DNA of 64,000 nt, taken from contig NC_055998.1 of the NCBI RefSeq assembly GCF_018446385.1, positions 19,585,173 to 19,649,172 on the forward strand. The letters are read 5' to 3'. How positions within the stretch are numbered: the first letter of the stretch is position 1; every line of letters starts with the position of its first letter. Below the pieces are notes generated by a model. The model was given only the letters and a program-made list of their open reading frames with translations, did not search any database and was not told the origin of the DNA. Below are positions 12,020 through 23,765 of this stretch, one piece after another. The stretch is from Zingiber officinale (taxonomy: Eukaryota > Streptophyta > Magnoliopsida > Zingiberales > Zingiberaceae). The position numbers were made by a program, and so were the translations under genes.

Positions 12020-12215
12020 TGTAGGATCGAAAAGAATATAGATATCTCCACAATGGTATGATATTGTCCACTTTGGGCCTAAACCCTCATGGTTTTGCTC
12101 TTGGGCTCTACCCAAAAGGCCTCATACTAATGGAGATATCTTTCTCTTACAAACCCATGATATTTTCCATGTGTTTCCAATATGGGACTATGTTTGCAAC
12201 CTTGCAACCCCAACA
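12020..12215 (-). repeat. 3' LTR of TRIM A
   Basis: 196 bp, ending TG and CA in plus reading (tgtaggatcg to accccaaca). Very similar to 19704-19899 and, inverted, to 11735-11930. Confidence 0.9.
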
Positions 12216-12296
12216 ATCCCCCCCCCCTCAAACAAAGGACTATGGGCTTCCCACGTCCGATCCTTGACCCACCAGGTCTTCCTGCCCCTCGGTCTA

Positions 12297-12309
12297 CTCT
12301 GATACCACT
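12297..12309 (-). other. Primer-binding-site remnant outside the 3' LTR of B
   Basis: ctctgataccact lies directly outside the LTR end and matches the internal sequence next to the other LTR (18039-18051) over all 13 bases. It is the complement of the primer site. Normally host sequence should follow the LTR here. Confidence 0.8.
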
Positions 12310-12804
12310 TGCTAGGACCAAAAGTAGCTAGAGGGGTGAATAGCTCGTCGCGTGCTCGTTGCTCGGTGTTGCTTGTTTCTTCAAGAATGCGCAGCGGAAA
12401 ATACAGAAACAAACACAACAACGCTAACACGGTAGGTTTACTTGGTATCCACCTCACAAGAGGTGACTAATCCAAGGATCCACACCAACGCACACACCCT
12501 CCACTATGAATAACACTCCTTTATGGTAACTACCAAAGGCGGAGAAGCCCTACAACACTCTCAATACAAGAAGAAGAAAGGGAAATACAAGTTAAGCAAA
12601 AGCTTACAAGATGTGCCGTAAAAACCCTAACCCTAACTTCTTCTTGTAGACCGCCTCTTGACTTGGACCTCCAGAACCTTCAAGAACTGGCGATCACGTG
12701 CTTGTAGAGAGCTGTGGAGGAGCTGGAATGAATCTGAGAAGAGCTCGTAAAGAGATGCCGAAGACCACGCTCGCCTGCGGCTTTAAACCCGACGCAACGG
12801 TCGG

Positions 12805-13075
12805 ATCCCGATCGATTCGAATGTTCCCAATCGATCGGGGAGACTTTGGATCGATCCACAGATCGATCCAGAGCGCCTCTGTGCTCTGGAAACGCGCCTG
12901 GATCGATCCACGGATTGATCTAGCGCTTATCGCGCGAAGCAGCCGCGTCCCAATCGATCCACTGATCGATTGGGACATCTGGATCGATCCACGGATCGAT
13001 CCAGAAGCTTTCTGTTCGCTGGGACAGGTCTGGATCGATCCAGCCTGGATCGATCCACGGATCGATCCAGAACTT
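12805..13075. repeat. GATCGATC palindrome array, LTR of B
   Basis: At least five units of the form ggatcgatcc-N2-ggatcgatcc, with arms extended by ct...ag in some. Each can pair with itself as a hairpin with a 10-12-bp stem. The other LTR has the same array at about 18550-18815, and a third cluster is at 14640-14820. Confidence 0.85.
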
Positions 13076-13139
13076 GGTTTTTGTCCAAAACCAAGTCCCA
13101 AACATCCCTAACCAACATTCGGTCAACCTTGACCTGTTG

Positions 13140-13610
13140 GTATGTCATGCCTAGCATCTAGTCACTCCCTTGACCTGCTAGGACTCCCTTACCAAGTGTC
13201 CGGTCAATCCCTTTGACCCACTTGGACTTTTCTCTGTGCCAAGTATCCGGTCAATCCCTTTGACCTACTTGGACTTTTCTTTCATGCCAAGTATCCAGTC
13301 AATCCTTTGACCTACTTGGACTTCCCAGCACCAGATGTCCGATCATCCTTGATCCATCTGGATTTTCCCTTGCCTGGCTTCACTCACCAGGGCTTTCACC
13401 TAGCTTCACTCACTAGGACTTTCACCTGGCTTCACTCACCAGGATTTTCACCTGGCTTCACTCACCAGGATTTCCATCTGCCTAGCTTCACTCACTAGGA
13501 CTTCCTTCTGCCTGGCTTCATTCACTAGTTCTTTCTGGCTTCACTCACCAGGACTTTCATTTTGCCTAACATCCCAGTTAGGACTTCCCAGTCAAGTATC
13601 CAGTCAACCT
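13140..13610. repeat. Hairpin minisatellites in the LTR of B
   Basis: Two families lie side by side. Units of about 45 bp have ccaagt...acttgg ends and a shared cggtcaatccctttgacc core (13180-13330). Units of about 26 bp have cctggcttcactcaccagg, each a small inverted repeat (13360-13560). Both are repeated in the other LTR (about 18890-19330). Confidence 0.8.
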
Positions 13611-13723
13611 TGACCTACTTGACTCTTCTTCAATCAATATCTTATTGTCAAACATCTAAACCTAAACCAAGACTCAGCTTGGTTACCCAGGTCAACCTTG
13701 ACCTGAGGGATATTGCACCAACA

Positions 13724-16187
13724 ATCTCCCCCTTTTTGATGTTTGACAATACCACAATAACACTTACAATCCCATATGTAAGTTAGGCTAATCCCATAGC
13801 CTCCTTCTTCATGCCACTAGGTAATGAAAGCATAAATTAAGCTCTTCATTCTCCCCTAAGAGGGCAAACTCCCTCTAGGTAATGAAAGCCTAACTTACTC
13901 CCTTTCATGAGTCCTTTCATTCTCCCCCTATGACCTTCCCATAGGTAATGAAGGACTAAGCTTAACCATACATTCTCCCCCTATTGGCACACATCAACCC
14001 ATCGTTGGACATACATCAACCCATGCTCTAATTCTGGGCACACTTCAACAAATCCATTTGTTGAAGACTCTCCCCCTGAAGAGTTGCTCATCGTTGTTCA
14101 CAACATCACTCGTTGTGATCAACACGATAATGAAGGTCTCATACCCTTCATTTATCCTTAACTTCTCCCTCAATGTTGACAAATACCCAACCTTGAGCAT
14201 TTTCAACCACTTGAGTGTCCACTTGAAATAATGAGGATATCCACTCCCCATTTTTCCCATTTCAAGTTTAAATGCTCAACATTGAGCAAGTTCACAACAG
14301 AAGGTTAACCACCTTCCAAGGTTCATGAAAAATAATTTTCATGTCTTTAAAGAGTCGCCCCCCCTAAAGACATGGTGGTAACTTCTGTCATTGCACCAAC
14401 AATGACTTGGAATCCCTAAACCTTTAGGAAACCCAATTTAGAAGTTTTGAGGTTCAAATATTCAAAATTTGAAACAACCTCAACCGAAACTTCTACTTAG
14501 TCTTCGTTAACCAATCCATCCTTGTTTTCAACATGAAAACACCCTTTGTATGTATACAAATGTATTTAAGGGTTTGGAATGGTTACCTAGACTCAAAGAG
14601 GTTCAAAGATGCTGAAATCAGGCCTTCCCACCAAAATCGAGAACTTGGATCGATTGGAGTTGGGTTCCAATCGATTGAATTTTCGAATCGATCCACGGAT
14701 CGATTCAGACTCCTGATCGATCGGCTGATCGATCCGAGTCTCGCGGGAATTGCCGTTGAATCGATCCATGGATCGATTCATGGAACTCAATCGATCCATG
14801 GATCGATCGAGACTCGATAGTTGCTGAAATTCCATTTCAGTCAACGAAACCCTAGAAAATTCTACAAAAATTCAAAAATTATGAAATTTCGTGTAGACAT
14901 TATTTAGGGCATACTTAATCATGGAAAAATAGCTTTCTATGAAAATACATCATATTTTCAAAGATTGACACAAACTTGAAAGCTTGCAAAAACTTTAGTG
15001 TTTTTCTTCAAGTTTGTGTCTAACTATTCAATGGTGATTACTATCAAAAGATAGCCTTCACCAAGGTTTTCCAAAAACATTTTAAAAACATTTTCAAAAC
15101 CAATATCCCATCATGTTCCTTGGGCATAATGCACATGGCTTGTACATTAGCTTTCCCAATGATGGGAAAACACATAACTATGTGTTTTGATGAATTTAAA
15201 ACTCAAAGGAATGCACTAAATCAACATCTTGAGCTTTGTTCATCATCCTAACATCTCACTTGTATATAATATGCACTAAAACACATACAAGTCACCTTAT
15301 AGGTCTTTGTGAGATGTAAGATTTTGGTTTTGCCCTATTCTAGGGATCATGCATATCTATCTAGGCATTTTGAGAGGTAGACATCCACAAAGGATGTTAC
15401 TTGTTGATTTACTTGTTAAACAAATGTCACTTGTTTATTCCACCTGTTTTAAACAAATGCCACTTGTTTAACTAATGCCATATGTCCTTAATTTTTTTTT
15501 TTTTTTAAAGAAATAAACATAATGCATGATAATGTTATGGCATACATCAAAATAAAATAGCTTTCAAAAGAAAGATTCCTATAACTACATGATGTATGTA
15601 TGGCATGACATGGTATTTTTGTATTTTTCATGATAAGTCATGAATGCAAAATACAAATAAGATTAAATATGATGTCATGGCATATTATGAGCAAACAATC
15701 ATGGCAAGGTTTAGCATAAATAAAATATACCTAGATTACCTATCTAAGTATCGTTAATCTTAGCTAATCCTAAGACTTAAACCCTAGCTTGCCCAAAGTG
15801 CTTCAAGAAAATGCCAAAGCCTAAGTTTGCATTTCTTATTCCCTTGATTAATTTATGCCAATTAAAATGAACATGTCCTCAAATGTTGGCATATTCCATT
15901 TTTCCTCAAGAGTAGCACTTTTAAATTTAAGGCCCGGATTGCCTTAAATTGCCTAAGAGCATACCAAAAACCCAACTTGATAGTTCTTATTAATTTTCCA
16001 ATATGTGCCATTTAAGATTAAAATCAAATCTTCCACCATTAGACACATTTTACTCTTTCACGGAGTAAATAATAGGTCCATTTCATTTTCAAAGGTTAAC
16101 TAAACCTTGAAAATGCTCCTTGAGTGTCAATTTCCTCAAAGTTGGGTTAACTACCCTTCTAATCGGAGTTGACACTCTCTAACCCAT
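13724..16187 (-). other. Non-coding internal region of element B
   Basis: It begins with a polypurine tract (reading atcaaaaagggggagat on the minus strand, 13724-13740), then holds no coding frame of note. A second GATCGATC palindrome cluster lies at about 14640-14820. The part from 14820 to 16187 is AT-rich with short repeats and no recognisable signal. Confidence 0.7.
14640..14820. repeat. GATCGATC palindrome cluster, interior of B
   Basis: Four or more units, for example aatcgatcc-ac-ggatcgatt and aatcgatcc-at-ggatcgatt, about 0.9 kb from the polypurine tract. Confidence 0.8.
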
Positions 16188-17918
16188 CTATGGGGTAGAG
16201 AAGATGCTCCTAGGAACCCAACACCTATTGGTGCTCCTTGGATGCTCTAGGTACTCACTAGGGATAACTTCCCTAGATACCTTCCTAGTGACCTTGTTGG
16301 GCTTCTTAGAAGCCTTGGTCACATTTTCTAGGTCAACTCTAGGGATAACCTCCCTTGTGACCTTGTTTGTGACTTTCTTAGACTTCTTAGAAGTCTTAGT
16401 CACATTTATTGCAAAAATACTCTTAGGGATGACTTCCCTAGTATTTTTGGCTTGACCACTAGACCTAGGGTTTGTTCCATAGCTATATGGAACTCTATGG
16501 TAAGAGGGCACATCCTTCTTAGCCTTTGGTTTGTATCCCAAACCTCTATGGCCATTAGATGACCTTTGTGCTCCTAGACCTAGGTTATGCTCATTTTGCC
16601 CTAATAGGATATTTTCCATCCTTTTTAGGGTCTTTTCCATTTTATCAAGTCTTGACCTCAAGACTTGATTTTCTCTCACTAAGTCCTTAGTATTTGACCC
16701 ATGAGCATTTTTGTTTCTAGGCTTGTATCTAAAAACCTTAGAGTTTACGCCTAGATTTTTACCTACAATCCTAGCCTTAGGTGTAGTAGTTTTAGCATGA
16801 AAAGCTATATGTTTTTCTTTAACACTATCATGCTTTCTATTTTCATGGTAAATAGCATTAAAATGATATAAATTTGAACTATCATGCTTTTTACCATAAT
16901 GTAGAGGAGTAGGCTCAATAAATGTTACCTTCTTCTTTACCTTAGAGGCTCCCCCTTGACTAGAGCTTCCTCCATGAGCCTTGACCATCTTCTTCCCCTT
17001 GGGGCATTGACTTCGGTAATGCCCTTTTTGTTGACACAAGAAGCACACAATGTGCTCCTTGCTCTTCTTTGTCCCGGGGGTGGTCTCCTTGGGCTTCTCC
17101 TTGCCCTTTTTCGTCACTTGACCCTTCTTCTTGGCCAAGTTGGGACACTTGCTCTTGTAGTGCCCACTTTCCCTACACTCAAAACATATTATATGATTTT
17201 TATTTTTAATTGAAACATTTATACCTTCTTGTGTAGGGATGGCACTTGCTCCTCCATTTGCTATTTCTTGAATTTCGGAGGTGGCACCATCTTCTTCTTC
17301 TTCACTTGACCCGGATGTAGAAGCTTCTCCTTCTTCTTGATCCGGCGTCACCAAGGATTGCTCCCCCTCAATCCTAGAGGTGGAGGCTTCATCATCTTGA
17401 ATGTGAAACAAGGAGTATGCTCCCTCCTTGTTCCCTTCGGTGCATTCCCTTGAGGATGAAGCTTCTTGGATTTCCTCTTCTTCGGAGATTGAGTATCTCT
17501 CAACCTCGGGGTCCTCCTCTTGGTCTTGCTCCAAAGAGTCACCCTCTTTGGATTCTTCATGATCTTGTACAGTGGAGGGGATCTCTTCATGAAGCTTGGC
17601 CAATTTGCTCCAAAGCTCCTTGACATCTTCGAATTCTCCAACTCGAGCCAAGATGTGGCTAGGCAATAAGTTGACCAGAAGCTTGGTCACTTTGTCATTT
17701 GCCTCGCCCCTTTGAATTTGCTCTGAGCTCCATCTGCTTTTCTTTATAAGCTTGCCCTTGGAGTTTGTTGGAGCTTTGAAGCCTTCTATTAGAGCAAACC
17801 ATTGCTCTATCTCCATCATAAGAAAATTTTCGATTCTTGATTTCCAAGAATCGAAACTCGTAGAAGTGTATGGTGGAGCCACCCTTGTATCAAATCCAAG
17901 TCCATCTTGGAATTGCAT
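16188..17918 (-). CDS. Gag of element B (two zinc knuckles)
   Basis: An uninterrupted 576-aa frame starting MQFQDGLGFD. The N-terminal half resembles the UBN2-type capsid of copia elements (SFDSWKSRIENFLM, KELWSKLAKLHEE at about 110-122). An acidic, Ser/Glu-rich stretch follows, then two CX2CX4HX4C knuckles (CFECRESGHYKSKC and CFLCQQKGHYRSQC), basic linkers, a short coiled-coil candidate (LVRENQVLRSRLDKMEKTLK), and an end with repeated REVIP motifs and CWVPRS. It stops just where a copia polyprotein would continue into protease, so the element makes structural protein only. It is the only intact gag among the four gag-only elements here. Host function is not expected. Confidence 0.85.
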   Translation of the reverse strand: MQFQDGLGFDTRVAPPYTSTSFDSWKSRIENFLMMEIEQWFALIEGFKAPTNSKGKLIKKSRWSSEQIQRGEANDKVTKLLVNLLPSHILARVGEFEDVKELWSKLAKLHEEIPSTVQDHEESKEGDSLEQDQEEDPEVERYSISEEEEIQEASSSRECTEGNKEGAYSLFHIQDDEASTSRIEGEQSLVTPDQEEGEASTSGSSEEEEDGATSEIQEIANGGASAIPTQEGINVSIKNKNHIICFECRESGHYKSKCPNLAKKKGQVTKKGKEKPKETTPGTKKSKEHIVCFLCQQKGHYRSQCPKGKKMVKAHGGSSSQGGASKVKKKVTFIEPTPLHYGKKHDSSNLYHFNAIYHENRKHDSVKEKHIAFHAKTTTPKARIVGKNLGVNSKVFRYKPRNKNAHGSNTKDLVRENQVLRSRLDKMEKTLKRMENILLGQNEHNLGLGAQRSSNGHRGLGYKPKAKKDVPSYHRVPYSYGTNPRSSGQAKNTREVIPKSIFAINVTKTSKKSKKVTNKVTREVIPRVDLENVTKASKKPNKVTRKVSREVIPSEYLEHPRSTNRCWVPRSIFSTP

Positions 17919-18037
17919 CTTGAAGTTGAGCTTCTTGAATTCTTTGACTTTGATGAATTTGCTCCAACTTCTTCACCCTCTAGCTTTTGTTGTTATGCTT
18001 GACCCTTCCGGCGATGATTCCGGTGAAGAGCAACCTC

Positions 18038-18049
18038 GCTCTGATACCA
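18038..18049 (-). promoter_or_regulatory. Primer binding site of element B
   Basis: Minus strand TGGTATCAGAGC, the standard complement to the 3' end of initiator Met tRNA, two bases inside the 5' LTR. Confidence 0.9.
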
Positions 18050-18051
18050 CT

Positions 18052-19467
18052 TGCTGGGACCGAAAAGTAGCTAGAGGGGGGGTGAATAGCTCGTCGCGTG
18101 CTCGTGGTCGGCGTTGCTTGTTTCTTCAAAGATGTGTAGTGGAAATACAAAGAAACAAATGCATACAACGCTAACAAATGAATTTTACTTGGTATCCACC
18201 TTACAAGAGGTGACTAATCCAAGGATCCATGCACACACACACCCTCCACTATGAATAACACTCCTTTATGGTAACTACCAAAGGTGGAGAAGCCCTACAA
18301 CACTCTCAATACAAGAAGAAGGAAAGGGAATACAAGTTAAGCAAAAGCTTACAAGATGTGCAAAAACCCTAACCCTAACTTCTTCCTCTTGCAATAGATC
18401 CGCCTCTTGACTTGGAAAGCCTCCAAGAACCTTCAAGAACCGGCGATCACGTGCTTGTAGAGAGGCGTGGAGGAGCTGGAATGAATCGAGAAGAGCTCGT
18501 AAAGAGATGCCGAAGACCACGCTCGCAGCGGCTTTAAACCAGCGCCAGCGGTCGGATCCCGATCGATTCGAATGTTCCTAATCGATCGGGGACTTTGGAT
18601 CGATCCACGGATCGATCGAGCGCCTCATGCTCGGAAGCGCGCTGGATCGATCCACGGATTGATCCGGCGCTTATCGCGGCGGCCGCGTCCAATCGATCCA
18701 GCGATCGATTGGGACATCTGGATCGATCCACGGATCGATCCGAAGCTTCTGATGGGGCAGTGCGGATCGATCCAGCGATCGATCCAGATCTGATCGATCC
18801 ACGGATCGATCGAACTTGGTTTTGTCCAAAACCAAGTCCCAAACATCCCTAACCAACATTCGGTCAACCTTGACTGTTGGTATGTCATGCCTAGCATCTA
18901 GTCACTCCCTTAACTGCTAGGACTCCTTACCAAGTGTCCGGTCAATCCCTTTGACCCACTTGGACTTTTCTCTGCCAAGTATCCGGTCAATCCCTTTGAC
19001 CTACTTGGACTTTTCTTTCATGCCAAGTATCCAGTCAATCCTTTGACCTACTTGGACTTCCCAGCACCAGATGTCCGATCATCCTTGATCCATCTGGATT
19101 TTCCCTTGCCTGGCTTCACTCACCAGGGCTTTCACCTAGCTTCACTCACTAGGACTTTCACCTGGCTTCACTCACCAGGATTTTCACCTGGCTTCACTCA
19201 CCAGGATTTCCATCTGCCTAGCTTCACTCACTAGGACTTCCTTCTGCCTGGCTTCACTCACCAGGACTTTTCTTCTGCCTGGCTTCACTCACCAGGACTT
19301 TCATTTTGCCTAACATCCCAGTTAGGACTTCCCAGTCAAGTATCCAGTCAACCTTGACCTACTTGACTCTTCTTCAATCAATATCTTATTGTCAAACATC
19401 TAAACCTAAACCAAGACTCAGCTTGGTTACCCAGGTCAACCTTGACCTGAGGGATATTGCACCAACA
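18052..19467 (-). repeat. 5' LTR of element B
   Basis: tgctgggacc to gcaccaaca in plus reading, with the same module order as the 3' LTR. The palindrome array is at about 18550-18815 and the minisatellite at about 19100-19310. The two LTRs differ by base changes and many small indels in the GC-rich array. Confidence 0.9.
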
Positions 19468-19703
19468 CGGTCTACCCGACCTACTAGGACTTTCTTGCCT
19501 AGCCGCAACTAGGACTTCCTGCCCCTCGGTCCACCCGACCTACTAGGACTTCCTGCCTGGTGTCTGGTCCTCTTGATCCGAACATAGGAACCCCCACTTT
19601 CTTTGTTCAAGGTCAATATTGTACTCACATGGCTCAATCAGACCATAGCTCTTGTGCACAGTCGGCGGTTAAACCTTCTGGCAGTCCGGGCTCTGATACC
19701 AAT

Positions 19704-19899
19704 TGTAGGATCGAAAAGAATATAGATATCTCCACAATGACATGATATTGTCCACTTTGGGCCTAAGCCCTCATGGTTTTGCTCTTGGGCTCTACCCAAA
19801 AGGCCTCATACTAATGGAGATATCTTTCTCTTACAAACCCATGATCTTTTCCATGTGTTTCCAATATGGGACTATGTTTGCAACCTTGCAACCCCAACA
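19704..19899 (-). repeat. 5' LTR of TRIM A
   Basis: 196 bp, tgtaggatcg to accccaaca in plus reading. Followed on the minus strand by the Met-tRNA primer site at 19690-19701. Confidence 0.9.
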
Positions 19900-21419
19900 A
19901 CTGGAAGGGTCGAATGGAGTCCTACCTCTAAACCCAGTTTGAGATGTGGATGATCATCAAAACCGACATCTCACTCCCACTTGACAGTACTGGAAAACCA
20001 GTATCATGCGAGAACTGGGATGCAAGTATAATAAAGAAGGTCGAGGCCAACGCCAAAGCAACGTGTACTCTTCAATATGGTCTAACAAAGGAAGAGTTGA
20101 ACCGAGTTAATCTATTCTCAAGCGCGAAATGACTATGGGAGAAGCTGATCGAGTTGCACGAAGGTACCTCAGATACAAAAGTAAGTAAGTGCGATCTAAT
20201 TTTAAATAAGTTATATAACATAAAAATGCAGGAAGGTGAGACGGATATCCAACTTCACGCGTGGTTATAAGATCTACTGAACAGACTCCACGGGATCAGA
20301 CAAATATAGAGAATCGAAACGTAATCAGGTATACACTCAATGCTTTTCCGAGGAATACTTTGTGGGCATCCATGGTAGATGCTTACAAAGTATCCAAGGA
20401 CCTTTCTTTAATTAGACTAGACGAGTTATTTCCGAACTTGAATTGCATGAGCAGACTAATGCACGTCCAACTGAGAAAGGTATTACTTTGGTTGCAGGTA
20501 CAAGCAGAATGCGGGAACCAAAAGCAAAGCGCAGAACCGAACCCGAATCCGAAGATGAACTAGACCTAGACGACGACGACAACAAGATAGCAATCGAACT
20601 TGTCAACTTGATACGAAAAATGTGCAAAAAGAAGAAGGTGACTCCATCGAACACGAAGGCTAAATCTGGAGTTACCTGCTACGGCTGCAATCGGAAGGGA
20701 CATTACAAGCCAGACTATCCGAACCAGAAGCAACGAAGAAGGAAGTCCTTGAAAGCAACGTGGTACGAGTCCTCTGAAGAGTCCGACAAAGAAGAAAATG
20801 AGCAATTAAGCTTTGTTGCTCTACCATCACAAGCGTACATTACCGAAATCGAGTCCGAGTTCGATGCCGAGAGCGAATCGAAAACCGAGTCTGAGAGAAG
20901 TCACGGATCTGTATCCGTTTCAGAAGGGCCAAATAACATTGTAAGCTCTCTAATTTCTAGTACTAACGTAGATGAATTACAAAATCTAGTTTCATGCTTA
21001 TTAAAAGAGTTGGTCAAATCCAACGTCCGGGTTAAGTCACTCTAGAAAGAGGCAACAACCCTTAAGGAAGTGACTAACTCGAGTTCTTTGACTGAGCAAG
21101 AAAATTCTAATTTAAAAACTCAAGTCAAAGAACTCAAGGACTCATTAGAACGGTTCACTTTGGGTTCCAAGAACCTTGACCTAATTCTTGGAAAATAAAG
21201 GGTCGTATACAACTGAACTGGAGTTGGATTCAAGGCCAAACAAAGATTTAGATCATACTTATCATTAATAAATCGATCAAATGGAAAAGTAGTCCAAGCA
21301 TGGGTCCCCAAGTCTAACTTGATTAATCAAGTTAGACTTGGCCAATATTAGATCCCCAAGAATCAAATTCATTACATTAATAGACCTTATCGAGGTTAGC
21401 TATGATCTAGGGGAAGCCA

Positions 21420-22684
21420 ATAGAAAAACTATTTTTTATTGATAAATAGATTTGATTGATGATTACTTTTACTTCTTTTACTATACATGCTTAGACTAGG
21501 CTAGATACGGGTCTAGGCTTGATTTACACTTGACTAGTTAAACCTAGGAGTTACTGTAAGAAAATTAAATATTCAATGTCTTTGAAAGGCTTTGTCTAGA
21601 AGTAGTGGATGATCTCATATCCAAAAATGCCTAGTAGCTCGTCACAGTCTGGAAGTCAATCATCGAAATAAGTATTTAATTAACTAACTATAAAACCTGA
21701 GTCTAACTGAAATGTAACCAATCCTTAGATTGCAATCTAAATTTAAGATAAAATTAACCATCTCATAATAACCCATAAGGTTCCTTGATTGACAATTTAG
21801 AAAAGGGTGAGGTGGACTTAGGAAAAATTTAACTCAACTTAATAAACTTAACTTAATTAATTTCAAAATTCTTAGTTAAAAAAATTCTTAATTAATTTCA
21901 AAATTCTTAATTAAAAAAATTCTTAATTAATTTCTAAATTCTTAATTAAAAAAATTCTTAATTAATTTCAAAAGCTTAATTATTTTCAAAATCATAATTA
22001 ATTTTCAAAATCTTCTCAAATGATTTTCAAAATCTAATTATTTTTAAAATATTAAAATTATAATTAATTTCTAAGTTTAATTAATTTTAAAACCTGTAAT
22101 TAATTGCAAAAGTTTAAGTAATTAACTTTCATATCTAATTAAGTTCCAAATATCAATTAATTTTTAAAGTGTTAATGTTAATTGATTTTCAAAGTATAAT
22201 TAACCTTCAAAATCTCAATTATTTCCCAATGTTAATTAATCCTTAAATTTTAAATTTATACTTATATTTTAAAATTTAAAATTCAAACTCATTCAAAAGT
22301 CAAACTTAAGTTTTTCAATATTTCTGAAATCTAAATTCTAAGTCAACTTAAATATTCTTCAAAATTCAATATTTTAAAATTTAGATTAAACTTAAATATT
22401 TTTCAAAATACATCAAACTTAAATTTAATATTTTTGAAATCCAAATTTAAAGTTAAATTTAAATTCAAAATTCTCTAAATTTAAGTTCAAACATAAATAT
22501 TTTCAATATCTTTAAATATTTATAAACTTTAAATTAAGTTGAAAATTAACTTAAGTTCATCTCACACAAACTCATAAGCTGAGCATGTTTGATAAATTAT
22601 AAAGGTTGAGATGAAAAATTAGGATAATAAATAATTACTTCTGTCTTAAACTTGTATTTTTACTTTGAATTTTCATGTCTAGAC
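21420..22684 (+). other. AT-rich non-coding interior of element C
   Basis: No gene. A repeated aattaatttcaaaattctta motif dominates 21840-22000, followed by A/T-rich sequence. From about 22024 onward the sequence is repeated, without net length change, at 36992-37653. Confidence 0.7.
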
Positions 22685-23765
22685 TGTTGGTGCGGGAAAC
22701 ATCCGACGATCGAACCTTAGTTTTGATAATGGCAAAGGATTCAAAGTTAAGTTAGTGTGTGATCTAACATGTTTGAATGAGTGTTTCAGGAAAGTCCTAG
22801 CTGCGGTTAGGCAGGTGAAAAACCCTAAGGGGTGGTAACCTTAGGTCCTAGGGGGCGGTAACCCTAGGTGGAGGAAAACCCTAAGGGGCGGTAACCTTAG
22901 GTCCTAGGGGGCGGTAACCTTAGGTCCTAGGGGACGGTAACCCTAGGTGGAGAAAAACCCTAGGGGGCGGTAACCCTAGGTCCTAGGGGGGTAACCCTAG
23001 GCGAAAAGTCCAGTCGGTCTGGAGGACCGGACTGGCATCAGGTAAATCTCCTGAGTGGAGTAGGTGAGGACGCGTTCCCCGTAGAGGGAACAGTAGGCGT
23101 CGGGTCGACCTAGGGTTTCCGGTTGGAAATCCGAAGTCAGACTCGGACAGTCCGAAGACTGTCAGCTCTTTTTCACTTATGAATTATCAGATTCTAACAT
23201 TGTCTTGCAGGGTATGCAATTGCTCGGACTAACCTTGTTTTGCAGGAGAAGCGGCTCCTGGAAAAAGGAGGTCCGGGCGCCCGGGACCAACTTTTATCCC
23301 CTGCGCGACTTCGCGACGTGGAGCAACCTGGTTGGCTGGCCACGTCACACTCCAGGCGCCCGGAACCTCATATAAAAGGAGGGTTGAGGTGCAGCTTTAA
23401 GAACAACAATCTTCTAAGCATTCTCCGTGCGACAAGCTGCTAACGTCTCGACTCAGAAGTGCTGCAACGACAACCCGGAGCTTCAGTTTTAGTCTTTTTA
23501 TTGTCGGTACAATATTCTTTTCTGCTTAAATTGTACTTAGCTTGTAATAGCTTTTACGAATTATAGTTGTTGCCCACCGGAAGCGATCAAGGATCGCGGG
23601 CCTTCGAGTAGGAGTCGTCACAGGCTCCGAACGAAGTAAATCCTTCGTGTCCACTTTATTTACTTTCCGCTGCGTTATTTCTGAACAAGCTTTTACGATT
23701 TCGAAAAACGAAATAGCCAAGAGCGCTATTCACCCCCCCCCCCCTCTAGCGCTTTCGATCCATCA
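22685..23765 (+). repeat. 5' LTR of element D
   Basis: 1081 bp. The U3 part carries tandem units of cctagg(n)ggtaaccctagg (22810-23000). TATA box tataaaagg is at 23371. The 3' LTR has fewer units of the same repeat. Confidence 0.9.

Larger units (their letters stand above)
12310..13723 (-). repeat. 3' LTR of element B
   Basis: tgctaggacc to gcaccaaca in plus reading. From the U3 end (right) it carries a CCTGG...CCAGG minisatellite (about 13360-13560), CCAAGT...ACTTGG hairpin repeats (about 13180-13320), and a GATCGATC palindrome array (12805-13075) just upstream of a TATA-like tttaaa near 12783. Confidence 0.9.
12310..19467 (-). mobile_element. Element B: gag-only LTR retrotransposon inside TRIM A
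   Basis: LTRs of 1414 and 1416 bp (12310-13723 and 18052-19467) enclose a 4.3-kb internal region. On the minus strand it runs primer site TGGTATCAGAGC (18038-18049), a single intact gag frame (17918-16188), about 2.4 kb of non-coding DNA, then a polypurine tract (13724-13740). No pol is present, so the element needs proteins from another source. It lies in the spacer of TRIM A between copies of cggtctac (12290-12297 and 19468-19475). The left copy is separated from the LTR by a 12-nt primer-site remnant. Confidence 0.9.
12020..19899 (-). mobile_element. TRIM A: miniature LTR element, split by element B
   Basis: Two 196-bp LTRs (12020-12215 and 19704-19899) flank an internal region of only about 310 bp (12216-12294 plus 19473-19703) once element B is removed. 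On the minus strand the order is 5' LTR, primer site TGGTATCAGAGC (19690-19701), spacer without any coding frame, polypurine tract (12216-12231) and 3' LTR. The 5-bp target duplication actgg is at 12015-12019 and 19900-19904. Total size about 0.7 kb, typical of TRIM elements, which move using proteins from other elements. Confidence 0.9.
11966..21420 (+). pseudogene. Copia-type gag of element C, interrupted
   Basis: ATG at 11966 begins MAHQEGYG and runs to GYW, where TRIM A is inserted. The frame resumes at 19905 with KGRMESYL and continues as WMIIKTDISLP, then ANAKATCTLQYGLTKEELN. Further parts follow at 20261-20563 and 20443-21045, including a zinc knuckle CYGCNRKGHYKPDY whose last Cys is replaced by Tyr. 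The closest relative in the window is the gag of D at 24029-25587. Compared with it there are stops at 19929, 20130, 20268, 21196 and about 21349, plus frameshifts, so it is dead. It ends near the WVPK equivalent (here a stop followed by IPK). Confidence 0.85.

Noticed and set aside
12694..13161. Several overlapping frames on both strands reading IDPRID, DRSTDRS and similar repeats
   Set aside because: These are translations of the GATCGATC palindrome array. The same happens at 14533-14844, 18534-18897, 40407-40996 and 47414-47992. No real protein is implied.
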